Origin: Balneola sp.
GTDB taxonomy: Bacteria > Bacteroidota > Rhodothermia > Balneolales > Balneolaceae
NCBI GenBank assembly: GCA_017640785.1
Contig: JAEPPZ010000011.1
Coordinates: 62,001 to 126,000, forward strand
Length of the DNA stretch: 64,000 nt
Direction: 5' to 3'
The notes under the pieces were generated by a model. It saw only the letters and a list, made by a program, of their open reading frames with translations. It ran no database searches and was not told the DNA's origin. The position numbers and the translations under genes were made by a program. This document shows, piece by piece, positions 45,888-54,589 of the stretch. The first letter of the stretch is position 1, and each line of letters starts with the position of its first letter.

Positions 45888-46987
45888 TTCAATAACTCTT
45901 CCGGATTCAATCCCTTTAAATCATCTGTTACATATTTTCTTCCTTTACGGATGAGTTCTCCATCTAGAAATACATCGGCGCCAATACAAACCAGATCCCA
46001 ATGAATATTGCTGGAATTTCCATTTGGTGCGATCTCATAATCTTTGCCAAGCGTTAAATGATTGGAACCATAGATCTTTTCATCAAATAGAATATCGTAC
46101 ATAGGTTTTTCGATCACCGGATTGGTTCCAAAGCTGAATTCCCCAAATCGACGAGCGCCTTCATCAGTATCCAAAATATCTTTCAATGCATCATTGTTGG
46201 ATGAATCAAAATCCACAACCACACCGTTTTCTACAACCAGTTTCACAAACTCGAACGGCTTTCCCTGATATACTGATGGAGCATAGGTAATGTGACCATT
46301 TACAGAATCAAGGATCGGTGAAGTAAAGATCTCTCCATCAGGAATGTTGTGAGCACCAAAGCAAGGAACCCAATTCTGTCCTTTTACCGAAAACTTGATA
46401 TCTGTTCCCTCGCCTTTCAAATTAATTTCATCAGTGGCACGTAATCTTTTTTCCAAAGGCTCCATAGCTGATTTCAGCTTGGCATAATCAACTAAACAAG
46501 CATCATAATAAAATTTGGTAAACTCACGGGTTGGGAGTTTGGCATTCATCGCAAAAGCCGGAGATGGATAACGCATGATACACCACTTGGTGTTATTCAC
46601 TCTTTCATCAAAATGAACAGGCTTAAGGAAGTTTTCTGAATATGCTTTGTTTGCGTCTTTACTTGCCTGTGAGTTCTCATAGATATTTTCAGAAGCACGA
46701 ATTCCGATAAAAATATCCATCTGCTTCATAAGTGGGAGTTGATCCACAGAAGCCTGATTCTGCCAAAAACCGGTGTCGCCTTTCTCAACTAACAAACGCT
46801 GCGTTTCTGTGTCTTCGATCTGTACAAAGGGATGCGAACCTTTATCACGGATCTGTTCCACCAAAGCTCTTAACAAATTAATTCCGTTTAAGCCGATGAG
46901 TTGAACCATTACATTCTCACCTTTCTGAAGTTGAGTGCTGTGTTCAAGAATAAGCGTTGCGAGGTCCTGGTCTTTTTGTGAAATCAA
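45884..46987 (-). CDS. M29-family aminopeptidase
   Basis: 367 residues from a TTG start. Peptidase family M29 (aminopeptidase T/AmpS-like): LATLILEHSTQLQKGENVMVQ at the start, IFIGIRASENIYE, TREFTKFYYDACLVDY, then the metal-site region with PDGEIFTSPI (Glu), RRFGEFSFGTNP (Glu) and HLTLGKDYE and SNIHWDLVC (His, Asp). It would release N-terminal residues from cytosolic peptides. Degenerate heptamers start just upstream of the start codon. Confidence 0.88.
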   Translation of the reverse strand: MISQKDQDLATLILEHSTQLQKGENVMVQLIGLNGINLLRALVEQIRDKGSHPFVQIEDTETQRLLVEKGDTGFWQNQASVDQLPLMKQMDIFIGIRASENIYENSQASKDANKAYSENFLKPVHFDERVNNTKWCIMRYPSPAFAMNAKLPTREFTKFYYDACLVDYAKLKSAMEPLEKRLRATDEINLKGEGTDIKFSVKGQNWVPCFGAHNIPDGEIFTSPILDSVNGHITYAPSVYQGKPFEFVKLVVENGVVVDFDSSNNDALKDILDTDEGARRFGEFSFGTNPVIEKPMYDILFDEKIYGSNHLTLGKDYEIAPNGNSSNIHWDLVCIGADVFLDGELIRKGRKYVTDDLKGLNPEELLK

Positions 46988-46994
46988 AGCGGAA

Positions 46995-47036
46995 GTTATT
47001 AGTGATTAGATTTTAGTTAATAGTTGAACTTAGTTA
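46995..47036. repeat. 7-nt-period array upstream of the M29 gene
   Basis: Six 7-nt units, mostly G-N-N-N-N-N-A (GTTATTA, GTGATTA, GATTTTA and so on), start 8 bp from the minus-strand start codon. It is roughly the inverted partner of the array at 47084. Confidence 0.55.
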
Positions 47037-47083
47037 GTTTCAGAGTCAAAGTCATGTAAACCAAATCTGGCTCGCTAAAAGTT

Positions 47084-47118
47084 AATGCAAAAACCATTAA
47101 CAAATAACTAATAACCAA
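47084..47118. repeat. 7-nt-period array overlapping the ABC ATPase stop
   Basis: On the minus strand: TTGGTTA, TTAGTTA, TTTGTTA, ATGGTTT, then a weaker unit. The first unit and part of the second encode the protein's last residues and stop (LGY-stop). The unit TTGGTTA is the same word as the exact array at 60.2 kb. Confidence 0.6.
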
Positions 47119-47725
47119 GAGCCAATACTTCGTCACAAAGAGCAATTTCATCAGGATCATTGGAAGCCAGAAAGACCAGGCAACCTTTTTCTTTTTGTTC
47201 TTGAAGTAAACGCTGAACCAAAGCATGTCCGTTTGAATCCAGATTAGAGCCGGGTTCATCCCAAAACAACACTTCAGGATCTCGGATCAGGGAAGAAGCC
47301 AGCTTCACACGCTGTTGTTGTCCCGTAGAAAGAGATTTGTACAACTTGTTTTTAAGGGATTGGGTTTCTGTTTTGCTGAGTAATTGCTGAATGTCCGATT
47401 CGTTCAGATGTTGCTGACTTACTTCAGAAAGGAATTCCAGATTTTCGAGAACAGTAAGTTCTTCATACAAAGAGATATACGGAGCAGCATAACCGATGTG
47501 ATCTTTAAGTTCGGTTTGGGATAGCAGGTCGCCGTTCAGTTTCCACTCAATGGTTCCTGAGTTAGGTCTGAGTAATCCTGCCAGACATTTCATCAAGGTG
47601 GATTTTCCACTTCCATTTGAGCCTGAAATACCCAAAATCCCGGAATTATGCCCGAATTGAACATCCTCAAAAACCGTTTTCCGATTATATTTTTTGGTAA
47701 GACCTGTGACCGAAAGTGAAATCAT
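47108..47725 (-). CDS. orphan ABC transporter ATP-binding protein (CcmA-like)
   Basis: 205 residues: Walker A in GISGSNGSGKSTLMK, Q-loop region AAPYISLYEELTV, signature LSTGQQQRVKLASSL, Walker B EVLFWDEPGSNLD and the switch Asn/Asp in FLASNDPDEI (the usual H-loop His is Asn). The small size and signature resemble the heme-exporter ATPase CcmA. No permease (CcmB/CcmC) is adjacent, so the partner must be elsewhere. Annotation as CcmA is tentative. Confidence 0.75.
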   Translation of the reverse strand: MISLSVTGLTKKYNRKTVFEDVQFGHNSGILGISGSNGSGKSTLMKCLAGLLRPNSGTIEWKLNGDLLSQTELKDHIGYAAPYISLYEELTVLENLEFLSEVSQQHLNESDIQQLLSKTETQSLKNKLYKSLSTGQQQRVKLASSLIRDPEVLFWDEPGSNLDSNGHALVQRLLQEQKEKGCLVFLASNDPDEIALCDEVLALGY

Positions 47726-47833
47726 GCGCTAAAGGTAGAAAGTATAATGCAAAAATATACTATGATGGAAAGATTCGTGTTGTAATGCCACTTTCTAGGC
47801 TTTATTTTCGTTCACCAAAATCATCTTACTTCC

Positions 47834-49498
47834 ATGCAAAAGGTCATTGACCAAATTACCGATAAATTTATAGGACAGATCGGAACAGAGCGTCCGTTTT
47901 ACTCACCTCAACAACTATTGAAGGCAGAAATACCTGTCTACATTGTAGAAAGAATTCGCCTTTTACTTGAAGACAAAGTGCTGTCAGATCTTAAAAAGAC
48001 AGATTCTGTTTGGGTGGATACGGAAAATAAGTTGTTCGTTAGTGCTCAAAACGATTTTGAAAATGCGGCCATAAGCTGCTCCGTTATACCGCACCAAAAG
48101 TTGTATGATATTCTACATGCTACGGTTAGCGATATAGTTTCTGTTCTTGTTGAACCTCGAAAGAACATCGCTCCTTATATTTTTCGGGAAGAAACTGTGC
48201 TTTCGTTTGAGGAAGTAAGTAAGCGTTGTGCCAGACTGATGGTTTACAAACATTTCGGAACTGCGATTCCTCTTTATATGAAGAAAAGAGAGCTGGATGA
48301 ATTGACTATAGAACGCTGCCAAAGTCTGGTTTCAAATTTAGATGCCAGAATCGTATCTGATTATACCGCCGAAAACTGGTCTCAAAAACTGGAAATGCTT
48401 TTTTCTCTTTGTGGAGGAAAACTCGCTCCGGAGCTTTTACAAAGATTCTTCAGAGATAAAGGTTTCGATAACACCGCTGAAATTTTCTCTTCTATTGATG
48501 TAGCCGTTACGCAAAGTACCTTTATCGAAATGCTTTCGACTGAGAATTTCAAAATGGAATTGATAAAAGAGCAGGAAAGTGAGACTAAGCCAGTATCGGA
48601 ACCGGTAAAACCGGCTGAAGAAGCAAAGGAAGAAATTCCGGAAGAGGCAGAAAAAGAAGAAAATTTAGCAAGCTTGTTTCAGTCAGAAGCTGTAGAGCCG
48701 GATATCAACGAGATTCTTGGAGATATTGAACAGGAAGAAACTCTGGTATTCGACAATGTGGATGATTCGGAATCTTTGAATAATATTTTCTTAAGTGAAG
48801 ATGAAAATGCAGAAGAAGAAGAAGAAGAAGAAGAAGAGCATTCCGAACCGATCAGTAATCAAAAAGAAGAAAATCAGGCATTCAAATCCAACCTGACCTC
48901 TATTTTGGATCAAGCTAAGGATTCTTATGAAGGAGTAGTTCAGGGCGATGAAGAATTTGAAAGTGAGTTGATAGAGGAAGACGATCTTATTCAAGATGCT
49001 TTCCAACCCGACGAAGAAACAAAAGATCCGATTCTGGAAGAATATATTGGTTCTGAAGAAGAGGAAAACTCAGAAGATGAAGAAGAAAAGCCGATGTGGG
49101 CTCAGTTTTTGAGTGAAGATCAGATGGAAGTGATGATGGCTTCAAGAGAAGAAGAGGAAGAACCTGAATCTGAACCCACGTTCAATACACTGCTCGTTGA
49201 AGATGAAGACGATGAGATTTTTGTAGAAGAAGAGGCAATTGAAGACAGTTCAGCCACTATGGAATTGAATGAGTATCTTATGGACAGCGAGGAACGTTGG
49301 GTAAGCGATGTATTTTCCGGAAAACAGAAAGCATACGACCGGGGAATCAATGAGCTGGGACAATTTGATAATTGGAACGAAGCCTCTGTATTTTTACAAC
49401 AAGAAATTTTCAGCAAACAAAAAGTAGATATGTTCTCGGAAGAGGCCATCGAATTTATTGATACGTTGCAATCCTATTTTAAAGAGTATAAATCCTGA
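47834..49498 (+). CDS. large acidic hypothetical protein with Glu-rich middle
   Basis: 554 residues. The N-terminal 225 look folded (LLKAEIPVYIVERIRLLLED, VWVDTENKLFVSAQ and a helical block). Residues about 235-460 are highly acidic and low-complexity, including a run of about nine Glu encoded by a GAA repeat near 48814-48838. The C-terminal 90 residues are folded again (MELNEYLMDSEERWVSDVFS, then NWNEASVFLQQEIFSKQKVD). I recognise no domain. It lies 10 bp before pccB and is probably co-transcribed with it. Confidence 0.7.
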   Translation: MQKVIDQITDKFIGQIGTERPFYSPQQLLKAEIPVYIVERIRLLLEDKVLSDLKKTDSVWVDTENKLFVSAQNDFENAAISCSVIPHQKLYDILHATVSDIVSVLVEPRKNIAPYIFREETVLSFEEVSKRCARLMVYKHFGTAIPLYMKKRELDELTIERCQSLVSNLDARIVSDYTAENWSQKLEMLFSLCGGKLAPELLQRFFRDKGFDNTAEIFSSIDVAVTQSTFIEMLSTENFKMELIKEQESETKPVSEPVKPAEEAKEEIPEEAEKEENLASLFQSEAVEPDINEILGDIEQEETLVFDNVDDSESLNNIFLSEDENAEEEEEEEEEHSEPISNQKEENQAFKSNLTSILDQAKDSYEGVVQGDEEFESELIEEDDLIQDAFQPDEETKDPILEEYIGSEEEENSEDEEEKPMWAQFLSEDQMEVMMASREEEEEPESEPTFNTLLVEDEDDEIFVEEEAIEDSSATMELNEYLMDSEERWVSDVFSGKQKAYDRGINELGQFDNWNEASVFLQQEIFSKQKVDMFSEEAIEFIDTLQSYFKEYKS

Positions 49499-49508
49499 TT
49501 AACTAACT

Positions 49509-51059
49509 ATGGAAAAGAACGAAAAAGTAGAACGTCTTGAAAAACTACGTGAGCAATCGAAACTGGGTGGTGGAAAAGCCCGCATCGAAAAGCAACACGA
49601 GAAAGGAAAACTTACTGCAAGAGAACGCATCGACCTGCTTCTCGATAAAGGTTCGTTCGATGAAATAGATGCTTTTGTAACGCACCGTAGCACCGCTTTT
49701 GGTCTGGATGAGCAACGATTTCTGGGAGACGGTGTTGTAACCGGTCACGGAAAGATCCACGGCAAGCCGGTGTATGTATTCAGTCAGGATTTTACGGTAT
49801 TTGGTGGTTCTCTTTCCGAAACACATGCTGAGAAAATTTGTAAAGTGATGGATCTGGCGCTCAAGAACGGCGTTCCAGTAATCGGTTTGAATGATTCAGG
49901 CGGAGCAAGAATTCAGGAAGGCGTTTCTTCACTCGGCGGTTATGCAGAAGTATTCTGGAGAAATAGTATGGCTTCCGGTGTGATTCCTCAGATCTCTGCG
50001 ATCATGGGACCATGTGCAGGAGGAGCGGTTTACAGTCCGGCGCTTACGGATTTCATTTACATGGTAGAAAATACCAGTTATATGTTCGTGACAGGCCCAA
50101 ATGTGGTAAAAACTGTTACGCATGAAGAAGTAACTTCGGAAGAACTGGGTGGGGCAATGACGCACAACTCAAAATCAGGTGTGGCACATTTTGCAACTCC
50201 TAATGACGCGGTTTGTTTACAGGATATCCGAACGTTGATGTCGTATATCCCGCAAAACTGCGAAGAGAAAGTGCCGATGATCGAATCCAAAGAACCGGAT
50301 TCTGCCAAAGCAAAAGCACTGCATGATATTGTGCCGTTGAATCCAAACAAACCTTACGATATCAAAGATGTGATCGAAGGAATTGTTGATAAAGAGAGTT
50401 TCTACGAAGTACACAAAGAATATGCTGAAAATATCGTAGTTGGTTTTGCCCGTTTGGGTGGTAGAAGCATCGGAATTGTAGCGAATCAACCGCTTGCGAT
50501 GGCAGGTGTGTTGGATATCAATTCTTCCAAAAAAGGGGCGCGATTTGTTCGTTTCTGTGATGCGTTCAATATTCCGTTGGTGGTATTTGAAGATGTTCCG
50601 GGATTCTTACCGGGCACCGATCAGGAATGGGGTGGAATTATCAAAGACGGTGCAAAACTACTGTATGCGTTCTGTGAAGCAACGGTTCCGAAAATGACGG
50701 TAATTACGCGTAAAGCATATGGCGGTGCATATGATGTGATGAACTCCAAGCATATCCGTGCCGACTACAACGTAGCATGGCCAACTTCTGAAATCGCAGT
50801 AATGGGAAGTAAAGGAGCGGTTGAGATCATTTTCCGAAGAGAAATTGCAAAAGCCGGCGATCCTGAAGCCAAGCAAAAAGAACTGGAAGCACAATATGCT
50901 GAAGAGTTTGCACATCCGTACCGAGCAGCAGCCCGAGGATTTATTGACGATGTGATCAAGCCGGAAGAAACCCGATCCAAACTGATCAAAGCTCTGGAAG
51001 TTTCACAAAACAAAGTGGATACCGTGCCGAAGAAGAAGCATGATAATTTGCCGTTGTAG
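49509..51059 (+). CDS. pccB: acyl-CoA carboxylase carboxyltransferase (propionyl-CoA carboxylase beta) subunit
   Basis: 516 residues. It moves carboxyl from biotin to propionyl-CoA (or acetyl-CoA). Crotonase-fold carboxyltransferase motifs: [72 protein letters not shown], and the C-terminal half with [39 protein letters not shown] and [12 protein letters not shown]. The alpha (biotin) subunit is not in the window. An exact heptamer array starts on the base after its stop. Confidence 0.95.
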   Translation: MEKNEKVERLEKLREQSKLGGGKARIEKQHEKGKLTARERIDLLLDKGSFDEIDAFVTHRSTAFGLDEQRFLGDGVVTGHGKIHGKPVYVFSQDFTVFGGSLSETHAEKICKVMDLALKNGVPVIGLNDSGGARIQEGVSSLGGYAEVFWRNSMASGVIPQISAIMGPCAGGAVYSPALTDFIYMVENTSYMFVTGPNVVKTVTHEEVTSEELGGAMTHNSKSGVAHFATPNDAVCLQDIRTLMSYIPQNCEEKVPMIESKEPDSAKAKALHDIVPLNPNKPYDIKDVIEGIVDKESFYEVHKEYAENIVVGFARLGGRSIGIVANQPLAMAGVLDINSSKKGARFVRFCDAFNIPLVVFEDVPGFLPGTDQEWGGIIKDGAKLLYAFCEATVPKMTVITRKAYGGAYDVMNSKHIRADYNVAWPTSEIAVMGSKGAVEIIFRREIAKAGDPEAKQKELEAQYAEEFAHPYRAAARGFIDDVIKPEETRSKLIKALEVSQNKVDTVPKKKHDNLPL

Positions 51060-51094
51060 GTGAAAGGTGAAAGGTGAAAGGTGAAAGGTGAAAT
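51060..51094. repeat. exact tandem heptamer GTGAAAG, five copies
   Basis: Five copies directly follow the TAG of pccB with no spacer; the last copy ends in T instead of G. Confidence 0.9.
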
Positions 51095-51243
51095 GGTCAT
51101 CCCTCGGCGAATGCCAGGGATCTGGATTTTGAAAAATTGCTAATTAGCATTTTTAACTAGTTTCAACGATGCTACCGGAATGAGTAATGAAAATCCTAGC
51201 TTAGGTATTAGTATATTATGTGGCAACTCTTAATTCTAATAAT

Positions 51244-52017
51244 ATGTCGAATTTTACAAGTTGGGATGCATATCAAATTTTTGAGAGAAAAGTATTAAAG
51301 AGTAGTAGATTCATATTTGATGAGAGGACTCAATTTTTTTTAGATACCGTAATTGCTACAGCTAAGAATAGAACAAAAAGTATTAAGAAGGATTCAATAC
51401 TTTGGCGCGCACAAAATGGTCATGATTACCGTCCCTTAGAAATTCAAGGAGAGGAAGACTCCATTGAAATTCCAGCACCATTCCTACCAGAAAGAATGTA
51501 TCCGTTTAAAGATAAAGCAAGTGAAGGAAGAGTTAATCCTAAGGGAATCCCTTCCTTGTACCTAAGTACAGATTACAAAACATGTATGGCAGAATTAAGA
51601 CCTTGGAAACATTCACTTATTTCAGTTGGTGAGTTCAGGATGAATAGAGAGCTTAAAATTATTGACTGTTCTATCAATCACAAAAAACCAATATACTTTC
51701 TGGATCCCCCCCAAGATCAAAATAGTATAAATAATGCCGTATGGTCCCACATTGACCATGCATTTTCAATTCCAGTTCAAAGAGATGAATTTGAAGCTAG
51801 GTATGCCCCAACTCAAATTATTTCTGAGTTATTTAAACAAGAAGGATTTGACGGGATTATGTATAAGAGCCATTTAGAAGAAGGCCATAATGTTGCCCTC
51901 TTCGATTTCGATGATGCAACAATCGTTCGTTGTAATTTATATAATCTCAAAAATGTTAATTATGAGTTCGATTTTGTAGGGGGAACATACAAAGCCAGAA
52001 GAATAAAGAATAAATAG
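51244..52017 (+). CDS. RES-domain protein (putative NAD+-degrading toxin family)
   Basis: 257 residues from the ATG at 51244 (a GTG at 51220 is possible). The RES fold is indicated by ILWRAQNGHD, GRVNPKGIPSLYLSTDYKTCMAELRPW (the Arg, Ser and Glu of the family name), and NAVWSHIDHAFS with PTQIISELFKQEGFDGIMYKS. RES toxins usually degrade NAD+ and are paired with an upstream Xre-type antitoxin; none is present here. It starts an AT-rich accessory stretch. A solitary RES protein could have another NAD-related role. Confidence 0.82.
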   Translation: MSNFTSWDAYQIFERKVLKSSRFIFDERTQFFLDTVIATAKNRTKSIKKDSILWRAQNGHDYRPLEIQGEEDSIEIPAPFLPERMYPFKDKASEGRVNPKGIPSLYLSTDYKTCMAELRPWKHSLISVGEFRMNRELKIIDCSINHKKPIYFLDPPQDQNSINNAVWSHIDHAFSIPVQRDEFEARYAPTQIISELFKQEGFDGIMYKSHLEEGHNVALFDFDDATIVRCNLYNLKNVNYEFDFVGGTYKARRIKNK

Positions 52018-52216
52018 TCTTAACCTCTCTCCCAAGCACCTGCTTGGGAGAAACGAACGGAGCACCTGCTCCGAGTGATTGTTTCTGCTAACGCCACTAA
52101 TCCAATTTTTCAATTAGCATGTTTACGAAGTTTCAGCGATGTTATCCGAACGAATAAGAAATTTTTTATTCGGATAATAATATTTCATACAACAGATAAA
52201 ATCTTAGGACTTAGCT
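52018..52216. repeat. twin perfect hairpins after the RES gene
   Basis: CTCCCAAGCA-CC-TGCTTGGGAG spans 52029-52050 and CGGAGCA-CC-TGCTCCG spans 52058-52073; both have the core GCA-CC-TGC. The block before them (from CTTAACCTCT) recurs after the next gene at 53242-53272. Bases 52110-52160 resemble 51140-51185 before the RES gene (shared AATTAGCAT and CGATG words). Confidence 0.6.
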
Positions 52217-53155
52217 ATGTTTAATCGTGATAAAAAAAATATGGATAAGTTATTTGAATATTTTGATAGAGATATTAAGGTTTTCAAGGAAAAAACTAAA
52301 CTTTTTACCTATAGTTTAAACCCTGATTTTTTAAATGTTTATTTATTTGAAATTCTAAGTTTTCTCAATAGTTGCCAGAGTATACAAATGTATTACTCGA
52401 AATATAATTTAATGACAAAGACTACTCTAGAATATGAATCACTTATGTTTATTTCGATGCGAGCAAAACTAGCCTTACATGAAGTTGACCTTGATATTTT
52501 TCATTATGGAAATTTAATTAAGGAGACAGCATATAAAATTTCAGGATTATGGATATATCATGTACAAGTTTTTGAAATGATCGTAAATGAATTGCTAAAA
52601 ACTAGATATAAAAGTTATACTAAAGAAGAATTACGAAGTGAATATTCTATCCGAACAAGCAAATTATGCAAAATACATCGATCAACTAATGAAATATTAT
52701 GGGCATGTTTTAATTTGATTGAAGAAGCCTTTAATTTTTTAGAAGTCAATGCAAAAAGGATAAATGAATTAGGTAAATCAAAAATATTAAAAGGTTTAGA
52801 TCTTCATAGTTATGATTTTATCGATCTTGGATATTTAAAACATTCTGAATATACAGAAAACATTGATTCCGGATTTGTCGATCCAGTTAGAAAATTAGTA
52901 GATGAGTATTTTTTGAAGAGATTGGATCTTAATATTAATGATTTAGTTTTAAAGAATAAAACTAGTAAATTACTTGAGTTCAGAATGGCAATTCAAGAGT
53001 CTTTAGACTTAAAATATAACTCTAGAGAATTAACAAAATTACATGCTTTGGAAACCACAAAAGAATTTAAAGGAAATACTATTCGTGGTTATATGAATGA
53101 GCTTGTATTTGAAGATAAATTTATTGACAAAATAAATTATAATTGGACTTTATAG
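52217..53155 (+). CDS. hypothetical protein in accessory stretch
   Basis: 312 residues, AT-rich codons, mostly alpha-helical by pattern (YHVQVFEMIVNELLKTRYKS, ILWACFNLIEEAFNFLEVNA). No membrane segment or signal peptide. No family recognised. It is flanked by repeat words similar to those around the RES gene. Composition unlike the neighbouring housekeeping genes suggests transfer. Confidence 0.6.
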   Translation: MFNRDKKNMDKLFEYFDRDIKVFKEKTKLFTYSLNPDFLNVYLFEILSFLNSCQSIQMYYSKYNLMTKTTLEYESLMFISMRAKLALHEVDLDIFHYGNLIKETAYKISGLWIYHVQVFEMIVNELLKTRYKSYTKEELRSEYSIRTSKLCKIHRSTNEILWACFNLIEEAFNFLEVNAKRINELGKSKILKGLDLHSYDFIDLGYLKHSEYTENIDSGFVDPVRKLVDEYFLKRLDLNINDLVLKNKTSKLLEFRMAIQESLDLKYNSRELTKLHALETTKEFKGNTIRGYMNELVFEDKFIDKINYNWTL

Positions 53156-53321
53156 GTTAATAATTAAATTAAGTGTAACCCCAACCTAACGAAAGCTGCC
53201 TTACTTGTGTGGGTTTAAATTGAATAGTTGTCCGAGCGAGACGCTTAACCTCTTTCCCAAGCTCCTGCTCCAAACAAGTATTTTTTTGCAGTCATATTCA
53301 GACATTCTCAAAATTTATTAA

Positions 53322-53662
53322 ATGAATAAAAACGTCTTATTTGTTTGTAGCCAGAATAAACTTCGTAGTCCAACTGCTGAACAAGTTTATGCCAGTAGAG
53401 ATGACTTGACGGTATCTTCTGCAGGGCTTAATAATAGCGCTAAAAATCGTGTGTCAGGAGAGCTGCTTGAATGGGCGGATATAATATTTGTGATGGAGAA
53501 AAATCACATCAATAGATTGCGAAAGAATTTCAGAGAATATTTAAAAGACCAAAAGACCAAAAGATCATTTGTTTAGATATCCCGGATATTTATGAATACA
53601 TGGAGCCGGCTTTAGTCGAAGTACTTCAAGCTAAACTGCCCAGATATCTGGGTTTTCCATGA
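53322..53662 (+). pseudogene. low-molecular-weight protein-tyrosine-phosphatase-like gene, frameshifted by an 8-bp duplication
   Basis: The reading frame opens VLFVCSQNKLRSPTAEQVYA, the Cys-x5-Arg-Ser phosphatase loop, and continues through SAGLNNSAKNRVSGELLEWADIIFVME. At 53547-53562 the octamer GACCAAAA is repeated twice in tandem. Frame 0 then meets a stop after 84 codons (53576). Removing one octamer restores frame into KIICLDIPDIYEYMEPALVE and a stop at 53662, giving 110 residues, the expected length. The final Asp region is therefore lost in the product as written. It may be a recent mutation or slip-prone site. Confidence 0.8.
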
Positions 53663-53760
53663 TCATAACCTACCGCAAGCCTCATACCGTTTGTTTGCGG
53701 TAAAGTAGACCTTAGTCTAAACTAGCAAAAAGTAATTTCTCGCAAGGAATTGATTTCATA

Positions 53761-53796
53761 ATCCGTAGGGACAATTCATGAATTGCCCCTACGGAT
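53761..53796. repeat. 36-bp palindrome
   Basis: ATCCGTAGGGACAATTC pairs with GAATTGCCCCTACGGAT around a short loop, one mismatch. This GTAGGGGCAATT-type palindrome is a known widespread bacterial intergenic repeat. It lies between the broken phosphatase gene and the YgjP-like gene. Confidence 0.8.
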
Positions 53797-53866
53797 TAAA
53801 TGTCCCATTCTTACGCTTGAACGAGAACGGTATTTCTATTTGAAGAGATAATTCCTATCGTCTGAA

Positions 53867-54589
53867 ATGTTCAGAAGAAAGAAAGCAGAAACTACCTACG
53901 AATTATTAGTTGACGGGAATAAAATTCAGGTCACCCGAAAGCGGATCAAGACCCTTAGATTGAAAGTGAATACCGTCACAAAAAAGATCCGGGTTTCTTG
54001 TCCGTTCAGAGTTTCCGAACAAGAGCTCATCGATTTTGTTCAATTCAAAAGAAGCTGGATCGAAAAACATCTCTCTAAAAAAATTCCCTCTGCCAAAAAA
54101 AAGCTTCCCACAAATTATGTAGAAGGAGATCGAATACCTTTCCGGGGAGAGGAGTATAAACTTCATCTCAGAACCGATGCTAAAAGGACTTTATTAAGGA
54201 TAGAAGATCAGGCAATGATTCTTGCTTCAAAGTCAGAACTGAACAAAGAAAAAAAAGAAAAGGCGATTCAGGAATTTTATCGAACCCACCTGAAAAATGA
54301 GATTCCTAAGCTGATTGAAAAATGGGAACCGATCATGAAGGTTTCGGTTAATGAGTTCGGCGTTAAAAAAATGAAAACCAGGTGGGGCACTTGTAATATC
54401 AGAGATAAACGAATCTGGTTGAGTTTAGAACTGGCTAAAAAATCTCCGGAGTTATTAGAATATGTGGTAGTTCACGAGATGGTTCATCTTCATGAACGTT
54501 TGCATAACCAGCGTTTCAAAAATTTTATGACTCAGTTTCTGCCAAACTGGAAAGAGCTACAAAAGAAGTTGAATGGCAGGATTGATTGA
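53867..54589 (+). CDS. YgjP-like (M48-related, DUF45) metallopeptidase
   Basis: 240 residues. N-terminal strand-rich part with KRIKTLRLKVNTVTKKIRVS, then the metal site in KKMKTRWGTCNIRDKRIWLSLELA and VVVHEMVHLHERLHNQRF (HExxH with a downstream Glu/His), characteristic of YgjP/DUF45. Some members are encoded with type I restriction systems, but none is seen here. A cytosolic zinc hydrolase; substrate unknown. Confidence 0.88.
   Translation: MFRRKKAETTYELLVDGNKIQVTRKRIKTLRLKVNTVTKKIRVSCPFRVSEQELIDFVQFKRSWIEKHLSKKIPSAKKKLPTNYVEGDRIPFRGEEYKLHLRTDAKRTLLRIEDQAMILASKSELNKEKKEKAIQEFYRTHLKNEIPKLIEKWEPIMKVSVNEFGVKKMKTRWGTCNIRDKRIWLSLELAKKSPELLEYVVVHEMVHLHERLHNQRFKNFMTQFLPNWKELQKKLNGRID

Noticed and set aside
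48791-49006. Antisense ORF rich in Phe opposite the acidic protein
   Set aside because: Poly-Phe is the reverse reading of the GAA repeat; an artefact of low-complexity coding DNA.
51060-53320. Integron cassette array with attC sites
   Set aside because: The spacers lack paired RYYYAAC and GTTRRRY core sites and there is no integrase; the head/tail similarity is kept as a separate finding.
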